Notes: a model not told the origin generated them from the sequence alone. A stretch of DNA of 46,448 nt from Mycolicibacterium porcinum (GCA_001942045.1 MSTD01000005.1:123547-169994), one strand, 5' to 3'; positions 1-7,884 are shown, counted from the stretch's first letter. Program-made: numbers and translations.

Positions 1-2
1 GC

Positions 3-305
3 CATTACCTCGCCGCACGAGATGTTGTCGACCGGGCCCCCGGCGGGTGCTTTGCCGGTAACACAGACCCTGACTTGGGTCGGCGGGCAGTCCGCGACGA
101 TGCGGCGGCGCGGTTGAACCGCAAGATCGATGCCGGCACCAGCGCGCCGCCGACCGTCCCGGCTCCGCCCCCGCCGGCTGCGCAGGCCCCAGCTCCGGGT
201 GCGGGCGGGCCGGCACCTGCTCAACCGCCTCACCGGCTCGACCCCACTGCCGGGGATCCGCTGGACCGGTTGCAGCAGATTCTGCGGGATGCGGCCAGGG
301 GTTAG
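3..305 (+). CDS. C-terminal end of an unrecognised Pro/Ala-rich protein (5' partial)
   Basis: An open frame enters from the left edge and ends at TAG 303-305; the start lies outside the window. About 100 residues are visible. The first 45 or so are mixed and charged and include a single Cys. A Pro/Ala-rich linker follows (runs of PAPPPP and PAPGAGG types), then a short amphipathic end (PLDRLQQILRDAAR). Pro-rich tails of this kind are common on exported mycobacterial proteins, including Mce proteins, but nothing here identifies the family. The codon third positions are GC-rich as in neighbouring genes, so the frame is probably real. A TetR gene follows 62 bp downstream on the same strand. Function unknown. 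Confidence 0.6.
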   Translation, partial: HYLAARDVVDRAPGGCFAGNTDPDLGRRAVRDDAAARLNRKIDAGTSAPPTVPAPPPPAAQAPAPGAGGPAPAQPPHRLDPTAGDPLDRLQQILRDAARG

Positions 306-367
306 ATTCGAGTCAGTCAGTGCGGTTGAGTCGGTTCGTTGTCGGGGGACTCAGGTAGAGGAGTGGA

Positions 368-967
368 ATGGCGGTGGCGGACGGGCTGTCTACGCGCGAG
401 GCGAAGCGCCTGCAGACGCGTGAGCGGTTGATGGGTGCGGCGATCGCAGAGTTCAAGCGCGCGGGCATGGCCGACGCGGACGTGGGCGCGATCGTCACCG
501 CGGCGGGTGTCGCGCACGGCACGTTCTTCTTCCATTTCCCCACCAAGGAGCACGTGCTGCTGGAGCTGGAGCAACGTGAAGAGGAGCGGATCGCCAAGCA
601 GTACACGCAGTTCCTCAAGAAGCCGCACAGCCTGGAGGAGGGGCTGCGCGAAGCCATGCGGCTGGTGGTCGGCTTGGAACGCCGGCTCGGCGGTGTGCTG
701 TTCAAAGACTTTCTGGCCCTGCACTTCTCACAGACCCGCCCACCGGCTCCGGACAGCCAGGAGCATCCCGTGATTTCCGGGGTGGCGCGCGAGATCGAGT
801 TGGCTCAGCAGCAGGGCGAGGTCGCCGCCGACGTCAACCCGTGGAACAGCGCGGTGTTCTTCCTGCTCGGTTTCTATGCGCTGCTGATCACCACCAACGA
901 TTGGCCCACTCGCGACGCCCTGCTGGACGACTACGTCGTCAGGACCATGCGCAGCCTGGCACCCTAG
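368..967 (+). CDS. TetR/AcrR family transcriptional regulator
   Basis: A 199-residue one-domain repressor of typical TetR size. Residues about 13-60 form the N-terminal three-helix DNA-binding domain: a TRERLMGAAIAEF helix, then the HTH with GVAHGTFFFHFPTKEHVL, the usual G-x-x-x-G-x-x-Y/F-x-H/Y-F-x-x-K-x-x-L signature with Phe where Tyr is common. The remaining ~135 residues are the helical ligand-binding and dimer domain, which does not reveal a ligand. The ATG is preceded by a strong GAGGAG Shine-Dalgarno at 358-363. The gene stands alone between the partial gene at the left edge and a secreted protein on the same strand. Its target cannot be read from context. Confidence 0.9.
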   Translation: MAVADGLSTREAKRLQTRERLMGAAIAEFKRAGMADADVGAIVTAAGVAHGTFFFHFPTKEHVLLELEQREEERIAKQYTQFLKKPHSLEEGLREAMRLVVGLERRLGGVLFKDFLALHFSQTRPPAPDSQEHPVISGVAREIELAQQQGEVAADVNPWNSAVFFLLGFYALLITTNDWPTRDALLDDYVVRTMRSLAP

Positions 968-1069
968 ACCCGGTGCCGGACCAACCGGACCGGCGGTGTG
1001 TTGCGGAGACCTAACGATTCGGCGGCCACTCGGTGCTGACGCCGCCGTAAGCAGCAAAGCCGTGGTTCA

Positions 1070-1621
1070 GTGGTATCGATGTCTGGTGCCTGGTCCCCGC
1101 GTCGCTGTATCACCGCTGCGGTGACGGCGGGTGTCACGTTGCTCGCGGTGAATGTCCCGGCGGCCTCGGCTGCGCCGTCCAGCGATGCTCGGGGATACGT
1201 CGACTCCACGGCGCGTTGCGCCACCGCGGAGGCGACCGTCCTGTTCGGCAGCACCGACGCCTCCAGGGTGGCGATCTGTTCGGTGCCGGGCGGCAAGTAC
1301 GAGTACCGCGGTGTCCGGCTGCGTGACGGTGCCAAGTTGATCGTGCCGGCGACGCGCAACGACGATGGCGCGTTCCGCGTGGAGAACGCCGGGATCGAGT
1401 ATCTGGTGACGTCGAAGTCGCTGGTGCTCAGCGTGGGGGAAAAGGTGATCCGCGAGGAGGCGATGGTGGATTTCCACCGTCCGGGTGCGCCCGCCGCGGC
1501 CCAGGACGCGCCAAAGTCTCCGGGTGCGGCGCCGGCTCCCGCAACCGCGTCGCCGACACCGACAACTCCGTTGCCGCCGCCCCTCGCCGCCGAAGTGGGT
1601 GGAAGCAGCACCAAGCGCTGA
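1070..1621 (+). CDS. Secreted protein with signal peptide and Pro-rich tail, unknown function
   Basis: A 183-residue exported protein. It begins with a basic stretch (PRRC), a hydrophobic core (ITAAVTAGVTLLAVNV) and an AxA-type signal peptidase I site around residues 31-34 (ASAAPSS). The mature domain (about 35-140) carries two Cys residues, in TARCATAEATVLFGST and SRVAICSVPGG, which could pair as a disulfide outside the cytoplasm. Residues about 142-183 are a Pro/Ala/Thr tail typical of mycobacterial cell-wall proteins. The start may be GTG 1070 or ATG 1079, three codons later; neither has a clear ribosome site. I do not recognise the mature domain. It follows the TetR gene by about 100 bp on the same strand. 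Confidence 0.75.
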   Translation: MVSMSGAWSPRRCITAAVTAGVTLLAVNVPAASAAPSSDARGYVDSTARCATAEATVLFGSTDASRVAICSVPGGKYEYRGVRLRDGAKLIVPATRNDDGAFRVENAGIEYLVTSKSLVLSVGEKVIREEAMVDFHRPGAPAAAQDAPKSPGAAPAPATASPTPTTPLPPPLAAEVGGSSTKR

Positions 1622-1668
1622 CCCGCTGAACAGCGCACTTTGCCGCGAGGTTGAGCGGGCATGCTGAA

Positions 1669-1681
1669 AATGATAATCATT
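1669..1681. promoter_or_regulatory. Fur/Zur-family-like operator (AATGAT-A-ATCATT)
   Basis: A perfect 6-1-6 inverted repeat AATGATAATCATT sits in an A/T-rich patch (tGAAAATGATAATCATTAAC, 1665-1684) in an otherwise GC-rich region. It matches the classic 19-bp Fur box GATAATGATAATCATTATC at nearly every position, and mycobacterial Zur sites have the same AATGAT...ATCATT-like core. It does not resemble the mycobacterial IdeR box. It ends 6 bp before the ATG at 1688, so a bound repressor would cover the promoter or start of that gene. Which metal regulator binds is an inference. Confidence 0.6.
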
Positions 1682-1687
1682 AACGGT

Positions 1688-2110
1688 ATGCGTGCGTGCT
1701 CGTCGTCCCTGCAAACCGCTGATCTCGAGCGATTGAGTCGGGGAACGACACTCCTGACCGTTCCGCTCGTCGGGGACGTGGTCCAGGTGGGTATCGGTGG
1801 CGAGTTCGCGACCACCACCATCGCACTCTCGGTGACAGCGTCATCGGTGCGCGTGTGCCGCCTCGACGGCAGGCCACTCCAGGTGCACATCGTCGCGAAC
1901 TGGCGCGACGCGGCCGACCCCGGCGTGGCGACTCCGGTTTTCGAGGAACCCGTCGAGGCGCTGGTGCTTGAGCGCTGCGGCGCCGGCTGGGTTCCCGGCT
2001 CCGGAAGCCGCAACCGACTCACCGATCTCGACCGGTTCGTCGGCACACTCACCCGCTTCGCCCTGGCCAAGCAGGGCCGTACCGTCGATCAGGCGGTGGG
2101 CGCGGCGTAG
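1688..2110 (+). CDS. Hypothetical protein behind a Fur/Zur-like box
   Basis: About 140 residues, not recognised. The frame is open from ATG 1661, but that start would place the metal-box palindrome inside the coding region. ATG 1688, just after the box, gives a protein beginning MRACSSSL and is preferred. It is rich in beta-prone Val/Ile/Thr in the first half (TLLTVPLVGDVVQVGIGG, TTTIALSVTA) and ends in a short helical tail (FVGTLTRFALAKQGR). Two Cys occur mid-chain, with no zinc-binding cluster and no transmembrane helix. GC-rich third positions support a real gene. It is convergent with the TetR gene at 2089-2709 and overlaps it by 22 bp. The operator suggests metal-responsive expression; the function is unknown. 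Confidence 0.65.
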   Translation: MRACSSSLQTADLERLSRGTTLLTVPLVGDVVQVGIGGEFATTTIALSVTASSVRVCRLDGRPLQVHIVANWRDAADPGVATPVFEEPVEALVLERCGAGWVPGSGSRNRLTDLDRFVGTLTRFALAKQGRTVDQAVGAA

Positions 2111-2709
2111 GTCTCCAGATACTGGGTCAACGCTCGTTCGCCCTCGGTGAGGATCGCGCGGTCCTTTTCCGGGCCGGCGTGGAAAGCCATCTCCAACAGG
2201 CGATCACCCATTTCCACCGCCACCATCGTCACCAAGGGATCGGTGCCCTCGGGCAGCAGGCCCCAGTGCAGCAGCCCGGCATGGAGGGCATTGGCGAAAT
2301 CGGCGCGGCGGGCCCGCGGGTCGGCGAGCAGACCGCTCGCCAGGCTGGTGTAGTGCAGGTTCACCAGGTGCGGATGGTTGCGTAGGTGCTCGTAGTGAAA
2401 CTCGAAGATTCCGTGGGCGACCTCGGCCAGGCTGCTCGGCGCCAAGGAGGCCAGGATCGCCGCGCCCTCGGCGTCGCGCCGATCGAGGTGGTCGGAGACG
2501 ATCTCTTGAAGGATCGCGTCGCGGTTGGGGAAGAACTGATAGACCGTCGCAACGGGGACTTCGGCCCGCTGTGCGATGGCCCGGGTGGTGACAGCGTCCA
2601 CGCCTCGGGTCTCGAGCAGCTCGAGCGCTGCGGCCCGGATCCGTTCGACGCGGCGTCTGCTGCGCTCCTGCACCGGTTGTCGTCGCCGTAGTGGCTTGTG
2701 GGTGACCAC
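2089..2709 (-). CDS. TetR/AcrR family transcriptional regulator
   Basis: A 206-residue TetR repressor. The N-terminus is basic (KPLRRRQPVQERSRRRV) and leads into the three-helix DNA-binding domain: RIRAAALELLETRG, then AIAQRAEVPVATVYQFFPNR as helix-turn-helix with the conserved Y-x-F-F-x-N-R-D. The C-terminal domain is of the common mycobacterial type, with an FHYEHLRNHP stretch followed by helices. It reads toward, and overlaps by 22 bp, the metal-box hypothetical. Upstream (2710-3111) there is no gene, so it is probably monocistronic. Its operator and ligand are not evident. Confidence 0.9.
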   Translation of the reverse strand: MVTHKPLRRRQPVQERSRRRVERIRAAALELLETRGVDAVTTRAIAQRAEVPVATVYQFFPNRDAILQEIVSDHLDRRDAEGAAILASLAPSSLAEVAHGIFEFHYEHLRNHPHLVNLHYTSLASGLLADPRARRADFANALHAGLLHWGLLPEGTDPLVTMVAVEMGDRLLEMAFHAGPEKDRAILTEGERALTQYLETYAAPTA

Positions 2710-3111
2710 GCCTAGATCGTCGCATACGGCTAACCCGAGCCATGTTCATGTTTCCCGCCCGCGGGCCCGTTTCGAGGGGTTTCCGGTGGCCGGAGCAAGT
2801 TCGGCGTGGCCGGGTTCACATTGTCGGAGCGATCACGATACCGCGCCGCCGAGAGCTGAGGCCGAGTCAAAAAGCGAACATCTCATGCCGCGCATGATCC
2901 ATACAGCGAAATTCTCTTCCGTCGCCGAATCGTGTGAATGTAGCGAGAACTGTTGGTACTGAGCATGTTCCAGTATACCCCGGCGTGCTCACCGTAGCCT
3001 GTCAACATCCCGGCCGACCATGATCGCGATAATCTCAAACCGGTTGAGCACACAGCCGGTTCACACGGTCGAGGGTCACCTCGCCCCTGCGCTTAGGCGA
3101 TGGAGTGCATC
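2710..3111. other. 402-bp intergenic region between divergent TetR and STAS genes
   Basis: No frame here has convincing codon use; base composition is visibly lower in GC around 2870-2980. It should hold the promoters of the TetR gene (leftward) and the STAS gene (rightward). Two small inverted repeats are seen: CATGC-CGC-GCATG at 2884-2896, and AACCGG (3038-3043) with CCGGTT (3056-3061). A ribosome site GGAG at 3102-3105 belongs to the STAS gene. I did not find a good SigF-type promoter pair (GGTTT...GGGTAT). Confidence 0.5.
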
Positions 3112-3513
3112 ATGACTGTTACTCGCTTTTACCCGGATCGGCTACGGCCGGTCCGTTCGACCGATCCCGCCGTTGTCGACTGCGCTGGGGCACGGGTGTC
3201 AGCGCAGGCTCGGGGGCCGGCCACGGTGCTGGTGGTCGAAGGGGAAATCGACATCTGCAATGCGGAACGACTGGTCGCGGCGATCCGACGTCTCATTCGG
3301 CCGGGTACTCCGTTCGTCCTAGACCTACGCGCGGTCGACTTCATGGCGGTCAGCGGATTCCGCGAGTTGATGGCATTCGCCGACGACTGCGACCGGGCAC
3401 ACATGGGATGGCATGTGGTCGCCGGGGATGCGCTGCGTCCGCTATTGCGGGTGTTCGCCGATCATCACCTGCCCATCGTCGGTGGTACCAGTCCGGCCGC
3501 CAGTTCCGGTTGA
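3112..3513 (+). CDS. STAS-domain protein, anti-anti-sigma factor-like
   Basis: A 133-residue single STAS-domain protein. Proteins of this type (SpoIIAA, mycobacterial RsfA/RsfB) bind anti-sigma kinases and free a sigma factor when unphosphorylated. The core strand VLVVEGEIDICNAERL (about residues 38-53) and FVLDLRAVDFMAVSGFREL (about 69-87) fit the family. The phosphorylatable Ser is kept in the AVSGF context, but the residue two before it is Ala where Asp or Thr/Ser is common. ATG 3112 is chosen over an in-frame ATG 12 bp upstream because GGAG at 3102-3105 lies 6 bp before it. No anti-sigma kinase gene is adjacent. Partner unknown. Confidence 0.8.
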   Translation: MTVTRFYPDRLRPVRSTDPAVVDCAGARVSAQARGPATVLVVEGEIDICNAERLVAAIRRLIRPGTPFVLDLRAVDFMAVSGFRELMAFADDCDRAHMGWHVVAGDALRPLLRVFADHHLPIVGGTSPAASSG

Positions 3514-3539
3514 CCTGCCGGAGGTCCCGTAGATCGCTG

Positions 3540-3567
3540 TTTACAACGTAAGCATCCCAGGTAGGAT
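3540..3567 (+). promoter_or_regulatory. Candidate SigA-type promoter for the AraC gene
   Basis: TTTACA at 3540-3545 (5 of 6 to TTGACA) is followed after 16 bp by TAGGAT at 3562-3567, which fits the mycobacterial TAnnnT -10. It lies about 50 bp upstream of the AraC-family start at 3620. Read by eye only. Confidence 0.35.
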
Positions 3568-3619
3568 GGCTTTCTCGGGGTGCGACCGCGCCCCGTGAGG
3601 CCACCCCGAGCGAAACGTG

Positions 3620-4576
3620 ATGACGGCGAACGAAGACCTCGATTTCACCAGCGCGGACCTCGGCGCCACCGAGGACTTCCTGGTGCGTGCCTATACCAAG
3701 ATGTCCATCGGCCGGGGCCGTGGCGAGCGTCCGACGACCCGGATCGTCCGAAAGTGGCTGGGACCGGTCAATTTCGACGAACTCCAGCTCGACTTCCACA
3801 TGTCGTACGACGCGGATCCGCTGAACCGGATCTGTTTGTGCCGAGTGCATTCCGGCCGGATCGAGGAGAACTTCATCGGTGAGCCGCAGGATGTCTTCGG
3901 GCCCGGTGACGTCACGTTGTTCTCGCCGCCCGAGCTGCCCTACTCCGGCCGGGTGTGCCGGGCCGACTACGACCTGACCATGTTCGATGTCGAACTGCTG
4001 GACCGCGTCGCGACGCCGGGTCCCGGCGAACGGGGCGGAACCGTGCGGTTCACGGGCCATCGGCCGATATCGCCGCGGGCGGGTTATCAGCTGACGACGG
4101 CGATCGAGTACGTGCGTTCGGTGGTGCAGCGTGGCAGCGAACCGGTACCGTCCCTGGTTGCCTCGACCACGGCATCGATGCTGGCGGCGACCGTGGTCTC
4201 CACCATGCCGACCAATGCCGGGCTGGAACCCGGTCCGACCGATCGACGCGACGCGAAGCCGGCGCTGCTGCGGCGAGCGATCGCCTATATGGAGTCCAAC
4301 GCCGACCGCGACATCGCGCTGGCCGATATCGCCGAGGCGGTATACGTCACGCCCCGGGCCCTGCAGTACATGTTTCGCCGTCACCTCGAAGTCTCGCCGA
4401 TGGGATATCTGCGCCGGATACGCCTGGACCTTGCGCGTCAGCAGCTCTTGAAAGCCGATCCGGCGACAACAACGGTGCAAGCCGTCGCGGCCCGATGGGG
4501 ATTCGCTCATACCGGGCGTTTCGCGGCCGCCTACCGGAACGCGTTCGGCGAGAATCCGTCAGACACCTTGAATTGA
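3620..4576 (+). CDS. AraC/XylS family transcriptional regulator
   Basis: About 318 residues. The N-terminal ~200 residues form a cupin-like sensor region of the AraC_binding-like type (FGPGDVTLFSPPELPYSGRV is a typical strand-turn segment). The C-terminal ~100 residues hold two HTH motifs: IALADIAEAVYVTPRALQYMF and TTVQAVAARWGFAHTGRFAA, ending with the conserved FAAAYRNAFGENPSDTL. The start is ATG 3620; a GTG directly before it is also possible. The esterase at 4637 lies 60 bp downstream on the same strand and is the most obvious co-transcribed gene or target, but that is inference. Ligand unknown. Confidence 0.9.
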   Translation: MTANEDLDFTSADLGATEDFLVRAYTKMSIGRGRGERPTTRIVRKWLGPVNFDELQLDFHMSYDADPLNRICLCRVHSGRIEENFIGEPQDVFGPGDVTLFSPPELPYSGRVCRADYDLTMFDVELLDRVATPGPGERGGTVRFTGHRPISPRAGYQLTTAIEYVRSVVQRGSEPVPSLVASTTASMLAATVVSTMPTNAGLEPGPTDRRDAKPALLRRAIAYMESNADRDIALADIAEAVYVTPRALQYMFRRHLEVSPMGYLRRIRLDLARQQLLKADPATTTVQAVAARWGFAHTGRFAAAYRNAFGENPSDTLN

Positions 4577-4636
4577 GCCCTGCGGGTAGCGTCGAGTGCG
4601 ATTGTTGTTGGCTCGACCGCTCATTCGAAGGAAATC

Positions 4637-5542
4637 GTGTCCATACTGTCCACCCCCTTGCTGGCCGATGCCCTGGCCCGGTTGTTCTCCGCAGCTGTCA
4701 ACCCAGCCCCCAAACCGGGCGTGCGGTTCCCCGAAATACCCGGTCACGCAACGCTGATCGACATCCCGACCCGGCACGGCGCAGTAGCTGCGACGGTGTA
4801 TCACCCGGCATCAGATGCGGCGGAGCCGCCGGTGTATGTGAACGTGCACGGCGGAGGTTTCGTCGTCGGGCACCGCGAGCAGGACGACCCCTGGTGTCGT
4901 TTCCTGGCCGCCCACGCGAATGTCGTTGTGGTCAACGTCGATTACCTGCTGGCCCCGAAACGCAGGTTTCCGACCCCGGTCGAGCAGATCTATGACGTGT
5001 TGGGCTGGGCCGCGGCGCCCGAACGGGACTGGGACGGCAGCCGGTTGTGCGTCGGAGGGCAGAGTGCGGGCGGCAGTTTGTCCGCGGCCGCCTCTCGGCT
5101 GGCCCTCGAGAACGGTGGGCCGCGGATCGCACTGCAGGTGTTGCACTATCCGCCGCTGGACCTCGTCACCGCCACCAGGGACAAGAACTCCTCATTGGGC
5201 GCGAAGGCCGTGATGAAGCCGTGGATGGGTGAGGTTTTCGATACCGCCTACATCCCCGACCGCGGTCAGCGCAGGGATCGTCTGGCGTCGCCGGCGTGGG
5301 GTACCAACGCCGACGGACTCGACGGCATCGCCCCGGCGCTGATCGTCACCGCCGAGTACGACCGGCTGCGTGACGAGGCCCGGCGGTACGCACAGAAGCT
5401 CGAGGCCGTCGGCTCCCTGGCCGAATACCTCGAAGTGCCCGACGTCGACCACGGCTACAACATCATGAGCGACGATGTCGAGGTCACCCGGAACATCTAC
5501 GAGCGGATCGCCGGGCACGTCCGGCGCGCCACCGGCAGTTAA
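4637..5542 (+). CDS. Alpha/beta hydrolase of the hormone-sensitive-lipase (Lip/esterase) family
   Basis: A 301-residue carboxylesterase-type hydrolase. The oxyanion motif HGGG is at residues 71-74, the nucleophile Ser143 sits in GQSAGG, and the other triad members are probably Asp242 (YDRLRD) and His272 (VDHGY). This arrangement is typical of the HSL family that includes mycobacterial LipN/LipI-type esterases acting on short acyl esters. GTG 4637 is chosen because AAGGA at 4628-4632 precedes it. There is no signal peptide. It follows the AraC gene by 60 bp. Its TAA stop shares bases with the stop of the convergent lumazine synthase gene (overlap 4 bp), so the two genes meet with no spacer. 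Confidence 0.9.
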   Translation: MSILSTPLLADALARLFSAAVNPAPKPGVRFPEIPGHATLIDIPTRHGAVAATVYHPASDAAEPPVYVNVHGGGFVVGHREQDDPWCRFLAAHANVVVVNVDYLLAPKRRFPTPVEQIYDVLGWAAAPERDWDGSRLCVGGQSAGGSLSAAASRLALENGGPRIALQVLHYPPLDLVTATRDKNSSLGAKAVMKPWMGEVFDTAYIPDRGQRRDRLASPAWGTNADGLDGIAPALIVTAEYDRLRDEARRYAQKLEAVGSLAEYLEVPDVDHGYNIMSDDVEVTRNIYERIAGHVRRATGS

Positions 5543-5991
5543 CCCAGCGAGTCGTGCAGGGCCAGGGTGGCCGCGACGGCATTGGCCGCCTCGGCGCCCT
5601 TCTTCACGAAATGCTTGGTGAAGTAGGCGATGTGCTCGTCATGCTCGTGGAAGTGGTGCGGGGTGAGCACGACCGAGAACACCGGCACGTCGGTGTCGAG
5701 CTGCACCCGCATCAGACCGTCGATCACCGCGGTGGCCACGAAGTCGTGGCGGTAGATGCCGCCGTCGACGACAAGCCCGGCCGCCACGATCGCGCGGTAA
5801 CGACCAGTGAGTGCCAGACGCTTTGCGGTGAGCGGAATTTCGAACGCGCCGGGAACCTCGAAGAACTCTAGGGCCGCGGCGGCGAAGCCGTGCGTGGCGA
5901 TCTGCTCGGTGAACCCCTCACGGGCCTTGTCGACGATGTTGCGATGCCAGGTGGCCTGCACGAAAGCGATCTGAGTGGCTGCGTCGGACAT
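5539..5991 (-). CDS. ribH: 6,7-dimethyl-8-ribityllumazine synthase, RibH2-like
   Basis: A 150-residue lumazine synthase, which joins ribityl-aminouracil with dihydroxybutanone phosphate in the penultimate step of riboflavin synthesis. The substrate-binding signature is FEVPGAFEIPL (about 44-54), and the general-base region is GGIYRHDFVATAVIDGL. The C-terminal half carries LTPHHFHEHDEH and KKGAEAANAVA, where ordinary bacterial RibH has a LTTDT..QA..RAG segment; this variant recalls the type II (RibH2) enzymes of Brucella and Mesorhizobium. It is not in a riboflavin operon: the next gene on the strand, 9 bp upstream, encodes an alpha/beta hydrolase. It is thus probably a second, accessory enzyme. 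Confidence 0.85.
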   Translation of the reverse strand: MSDAATQIAFVQATWHRNIVDKAREGFTEQIATHGFAAAALEFFEVPGAFEIPLTAKRLALTGRYRAIVAAGLVVDGGIYRHDFVATAVIDGLMRVQLDTDVPVFSVVLTPHHFHEHDEHIAYFTKHFVKKGAEAANAVAATLALHDSLG

Positions 5992-6000
5992 GTGGTGACG

Positions 6001-6762
6001 CTATCGCACATCGAGGTAGGCATCGGCCCAGGCGCCGATGATCCGCCCGGCGCGTTTTGCCTGCCCGGGCCCGGTCAGCAGGTGTTCGGAACCTTCCAGC
6101 GAGACGAAGCTGCGTGGATGGCGGGCGGCCCAGAAGATGTCGCTCGCGTTTTTGATGCCGACGGTGTTGTCGGTCGGGGAGTGCAGGATGAGCAGCGGCA
6201 GTTTCAGGCCTTTGATCTTGTCGAGCAGCTCGGTGGCCCGGACGTCTTCGACGAAAGCTCTCTTGAGCGTCAGCGTCTTCCCGCCGACCATCCATTGCCC
6301 GCTGCCTTCGGCGCACACCTGGTCGATCACCGCGTCGTACTGGCGCTCGACATGTGTCGGGTCGAACGGCGCACCGACCGTCACCACGGCCCGCACGCCG
6401 GGGGATCGTCGGGCCGCGGCGATCGCCGCCGCGCCACCCCACGAGTGTCCGATCAGGAGGTCGGCCGGGGTGCCACGCTCGGCCATGAACGTGCAGGCCG
6501 CGATCACGTCGTTGACCTTGACGGTGAACGAGCCGTCGCCCCAGTCGCCCGCGGAATCACCCAGGCCCAGCGCATCGAACCGCAACATCCCGATGCCGTC
6601 GGCGGCGAGCTGCTTGCAGATGCGGGAGGCGGCCGGCGAGTCCTTGCCGAGAGTGAAGCCGTGCGAGAACACCCCCCAGCCCCGCACCTGCCCATCGGGC
6701 CGATCGATCACACCCGCCAGGGTCGGGCCCGTCGAACTGGGGAATGTGACGCGCTCAGCCAT
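6001..6762 (-). CDS. Alpha/beta hydrolase (serine, GHSWGG type)
   Basis: A 253-residue single-domain alpha/beta hydrolase. The nucleophile Ser107 is in GHSWGG. Asp198 (LILHSPTDNTVG) and His227 (GSEHLL) complete a plausible triad. The early loop FSHGFTLGKDSPA matches the family often found alone or fused to OsmC domains. Substrate unknown. It is followed after 9 bp by the RibH2-like gene, so the two are almost certainly co-transcribed; whether the hydrolase acts on a flavin-related or ester substrate cannot be said. The 196 bp upstream (6763-6958) are shared with the divergent MTHFR gene and contain no other gene. Confidence 0.88.
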   Translation of the reverse strand: MAERVTFPSSTGPTLAGVIDRPDGQVRGWGVFSHGFTLGKDSPAASRICKQLAADGIGMLRFDALGLGDSAGDWGDGSFTVKVNDVIAACTFMAERGTPADLLIGHSWGGAAAIAAARRSPGVRAVVTVGAPFDPTHVERQYDAVIDQVCAEGSGQWMVGGKTLTLKRAFVEDVRATELLDKIKGLKLPLLILHSPTDNTVGIKNASDIFWAARHPRSFVSLEGSEHLLTGPGQAKRAGRIIGAWADAYLDVR

Positions 6763-6958
6763 GCAGGTGGTCTACCACGGGGCGGTAAGGGTCCGCACGC
6801 TACTTAGCCTGGCGCCGTACTTCGCCTGAAATGCGGCGTTGGGTGGGAGGTACCTGTGTGGTTGCCAGCCTGGCTCCGTAGTCTGGAGGGCATCGTCGGC
6901 TGCTGGTCAGTGCCGCCCGGCATGCTGCGAATGAACGTCTGAGATGTGGAGCAAGTCC

Positions 6959-7852
6959 GTGCCCCTGAACACCATCGCGCTGGAACTCGTCCCGCCGAAC
7001 CTGGAACGCGGCCTGCAGTACCCCGTTGACGAGGCGCGGAAAGTGCTCGCCTTGGCCGCCGAAACCGGAATCGAAGGCCGGATCCGGCACGTCATGATCC
7101 CCGGGATGATCGACGAGGACGACGACCGTCCCATCGAGATGAAGCCGCGGATGGATGTCCTGGATTACTGGAACATCCTGCAGCCCGAACTGCCCGGCAT
7201 GCGCGGTCTGTGCACGCAGGTCACCTCGTTCCTGGGCCAGGAGGCACTGGGCAAGCGCCTGACGGCGCTGAGTGGGGCCGGTTTCGACGGCATCGCATTC
7301 GTCGGTGTGCCCCGGACGATGAAGGACGGCGAGGGCGAGGGCGTCGCGCCCACGGACGCTCTCTCGATCTACGAGCAGCTGGTTCCCAACCGCGGTGCCA
7401 TCCTGATCCCGACCCGTGACGGCGAGCAGGGCCGCTTCAACTTCAAATGCGAGCAGGGTGCCACCTACGGCATGACCCAGCTGTTGTACTCGGACGCCAT
7501 CGTCGGGTTCCTGACCGAGTTCGCCAAGACCAGCGACCACCGGCCGGAGATTCTGCTGTCGTTCGGCTTCGTGCCGAAGATGGAGTCGAAGATCGGGTTG
7601 ATCAACTGGCTGATCCAGGATCCGGGTAACCAGGCCGTGGCCGCCGAGCAGGAGTTCGTCAGCCAGCTGGCCGACCGTGACCCGGATGAGAAGCGCAAGC
7701 TGATGCTGGACCTGTACAAGCGGGTGATCGACGGGGTGCACGATCTCGGCTTCCCGCTCAGCATCCACTTCGAGGCGGCGTACGGGGTGTCGAAGCCGGC
7801 CTTTGAGACATTCGCCGAGATGCTCGCGTACTGGGCGCCGGACCGCGTCTAG
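6959..7852 (+). CDS. Mycobacterial-type methylenetetrahydrofolate reductase
   Basis: About 297 residues. The N-terminal ALELVPPN and the segment RIRHVMIPGMIDEDDDRP followed by MKPRMDVLDYW match the actinobacterial MTHFR family known from Mycobacterium smegmatis, whose members are monomeric, use NADH and lack flavin, unlike classical MetF. They reduce methylene-THF to methyl-THF for methionine synthesis. GTG 6959 is chosen because GGAG at 6948-6951 lies 7 bp before it; an in-frame ATG at 6944 has no such site. The length is normal. It is transcribed alone and ends immediately before the promoter region of the DUF222 gene. Family assignment is from memory of conserved blocks. Confidence 0.8.
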   Translation: MPLNTIALELVPPNLERGLQYPVDEARKVLALAAETGIEGRIRHVMIPGMIDEDDDRPIEMKPRMDVLDYWNILQPELPGMRGLCTQVTSFLGQEALGKRLTALSGAGFDGIAFVGVPRTMKDGEGEGVAPTDALSIYEQLVPNRGAILIPTRDGEQGRFNFKCEQGATYGMTQLLYSDAIVGFLTEFAKTSDHRPEILLSFGFVPKMESKIGLINWLIQDPGNQAVAAEQEFVSQLADRDPDEKRKLMLDLYKRVIDGVHDLGFPLSIHFEAAYGVSKPAFETFAEMLAYWAPDRV

Positions 7853-7884
7853 TTGGTTCGCCGGGCCGCCGGTTTTGTCGGTGG

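Noticed and set aside
964..2070. Long open frame on the minus strand
   Set aside because: It is antisense to the secreted protein and the metal-box gene, whose codon use and signal peptide are convincing; the translated minus product is Arg/Ser/Thr-rich without a domain.
2576..2962. Plus-strand frame running from inside TetR into the intergenic region
   Set aside because: Starts within the TetR gene and has poor codon use beyond it.
3350..4510. 386-codon open frame on the minus strand
   Set aside because: Shadow of the AraC gene, which has clear HTH motifs on the plus strand.
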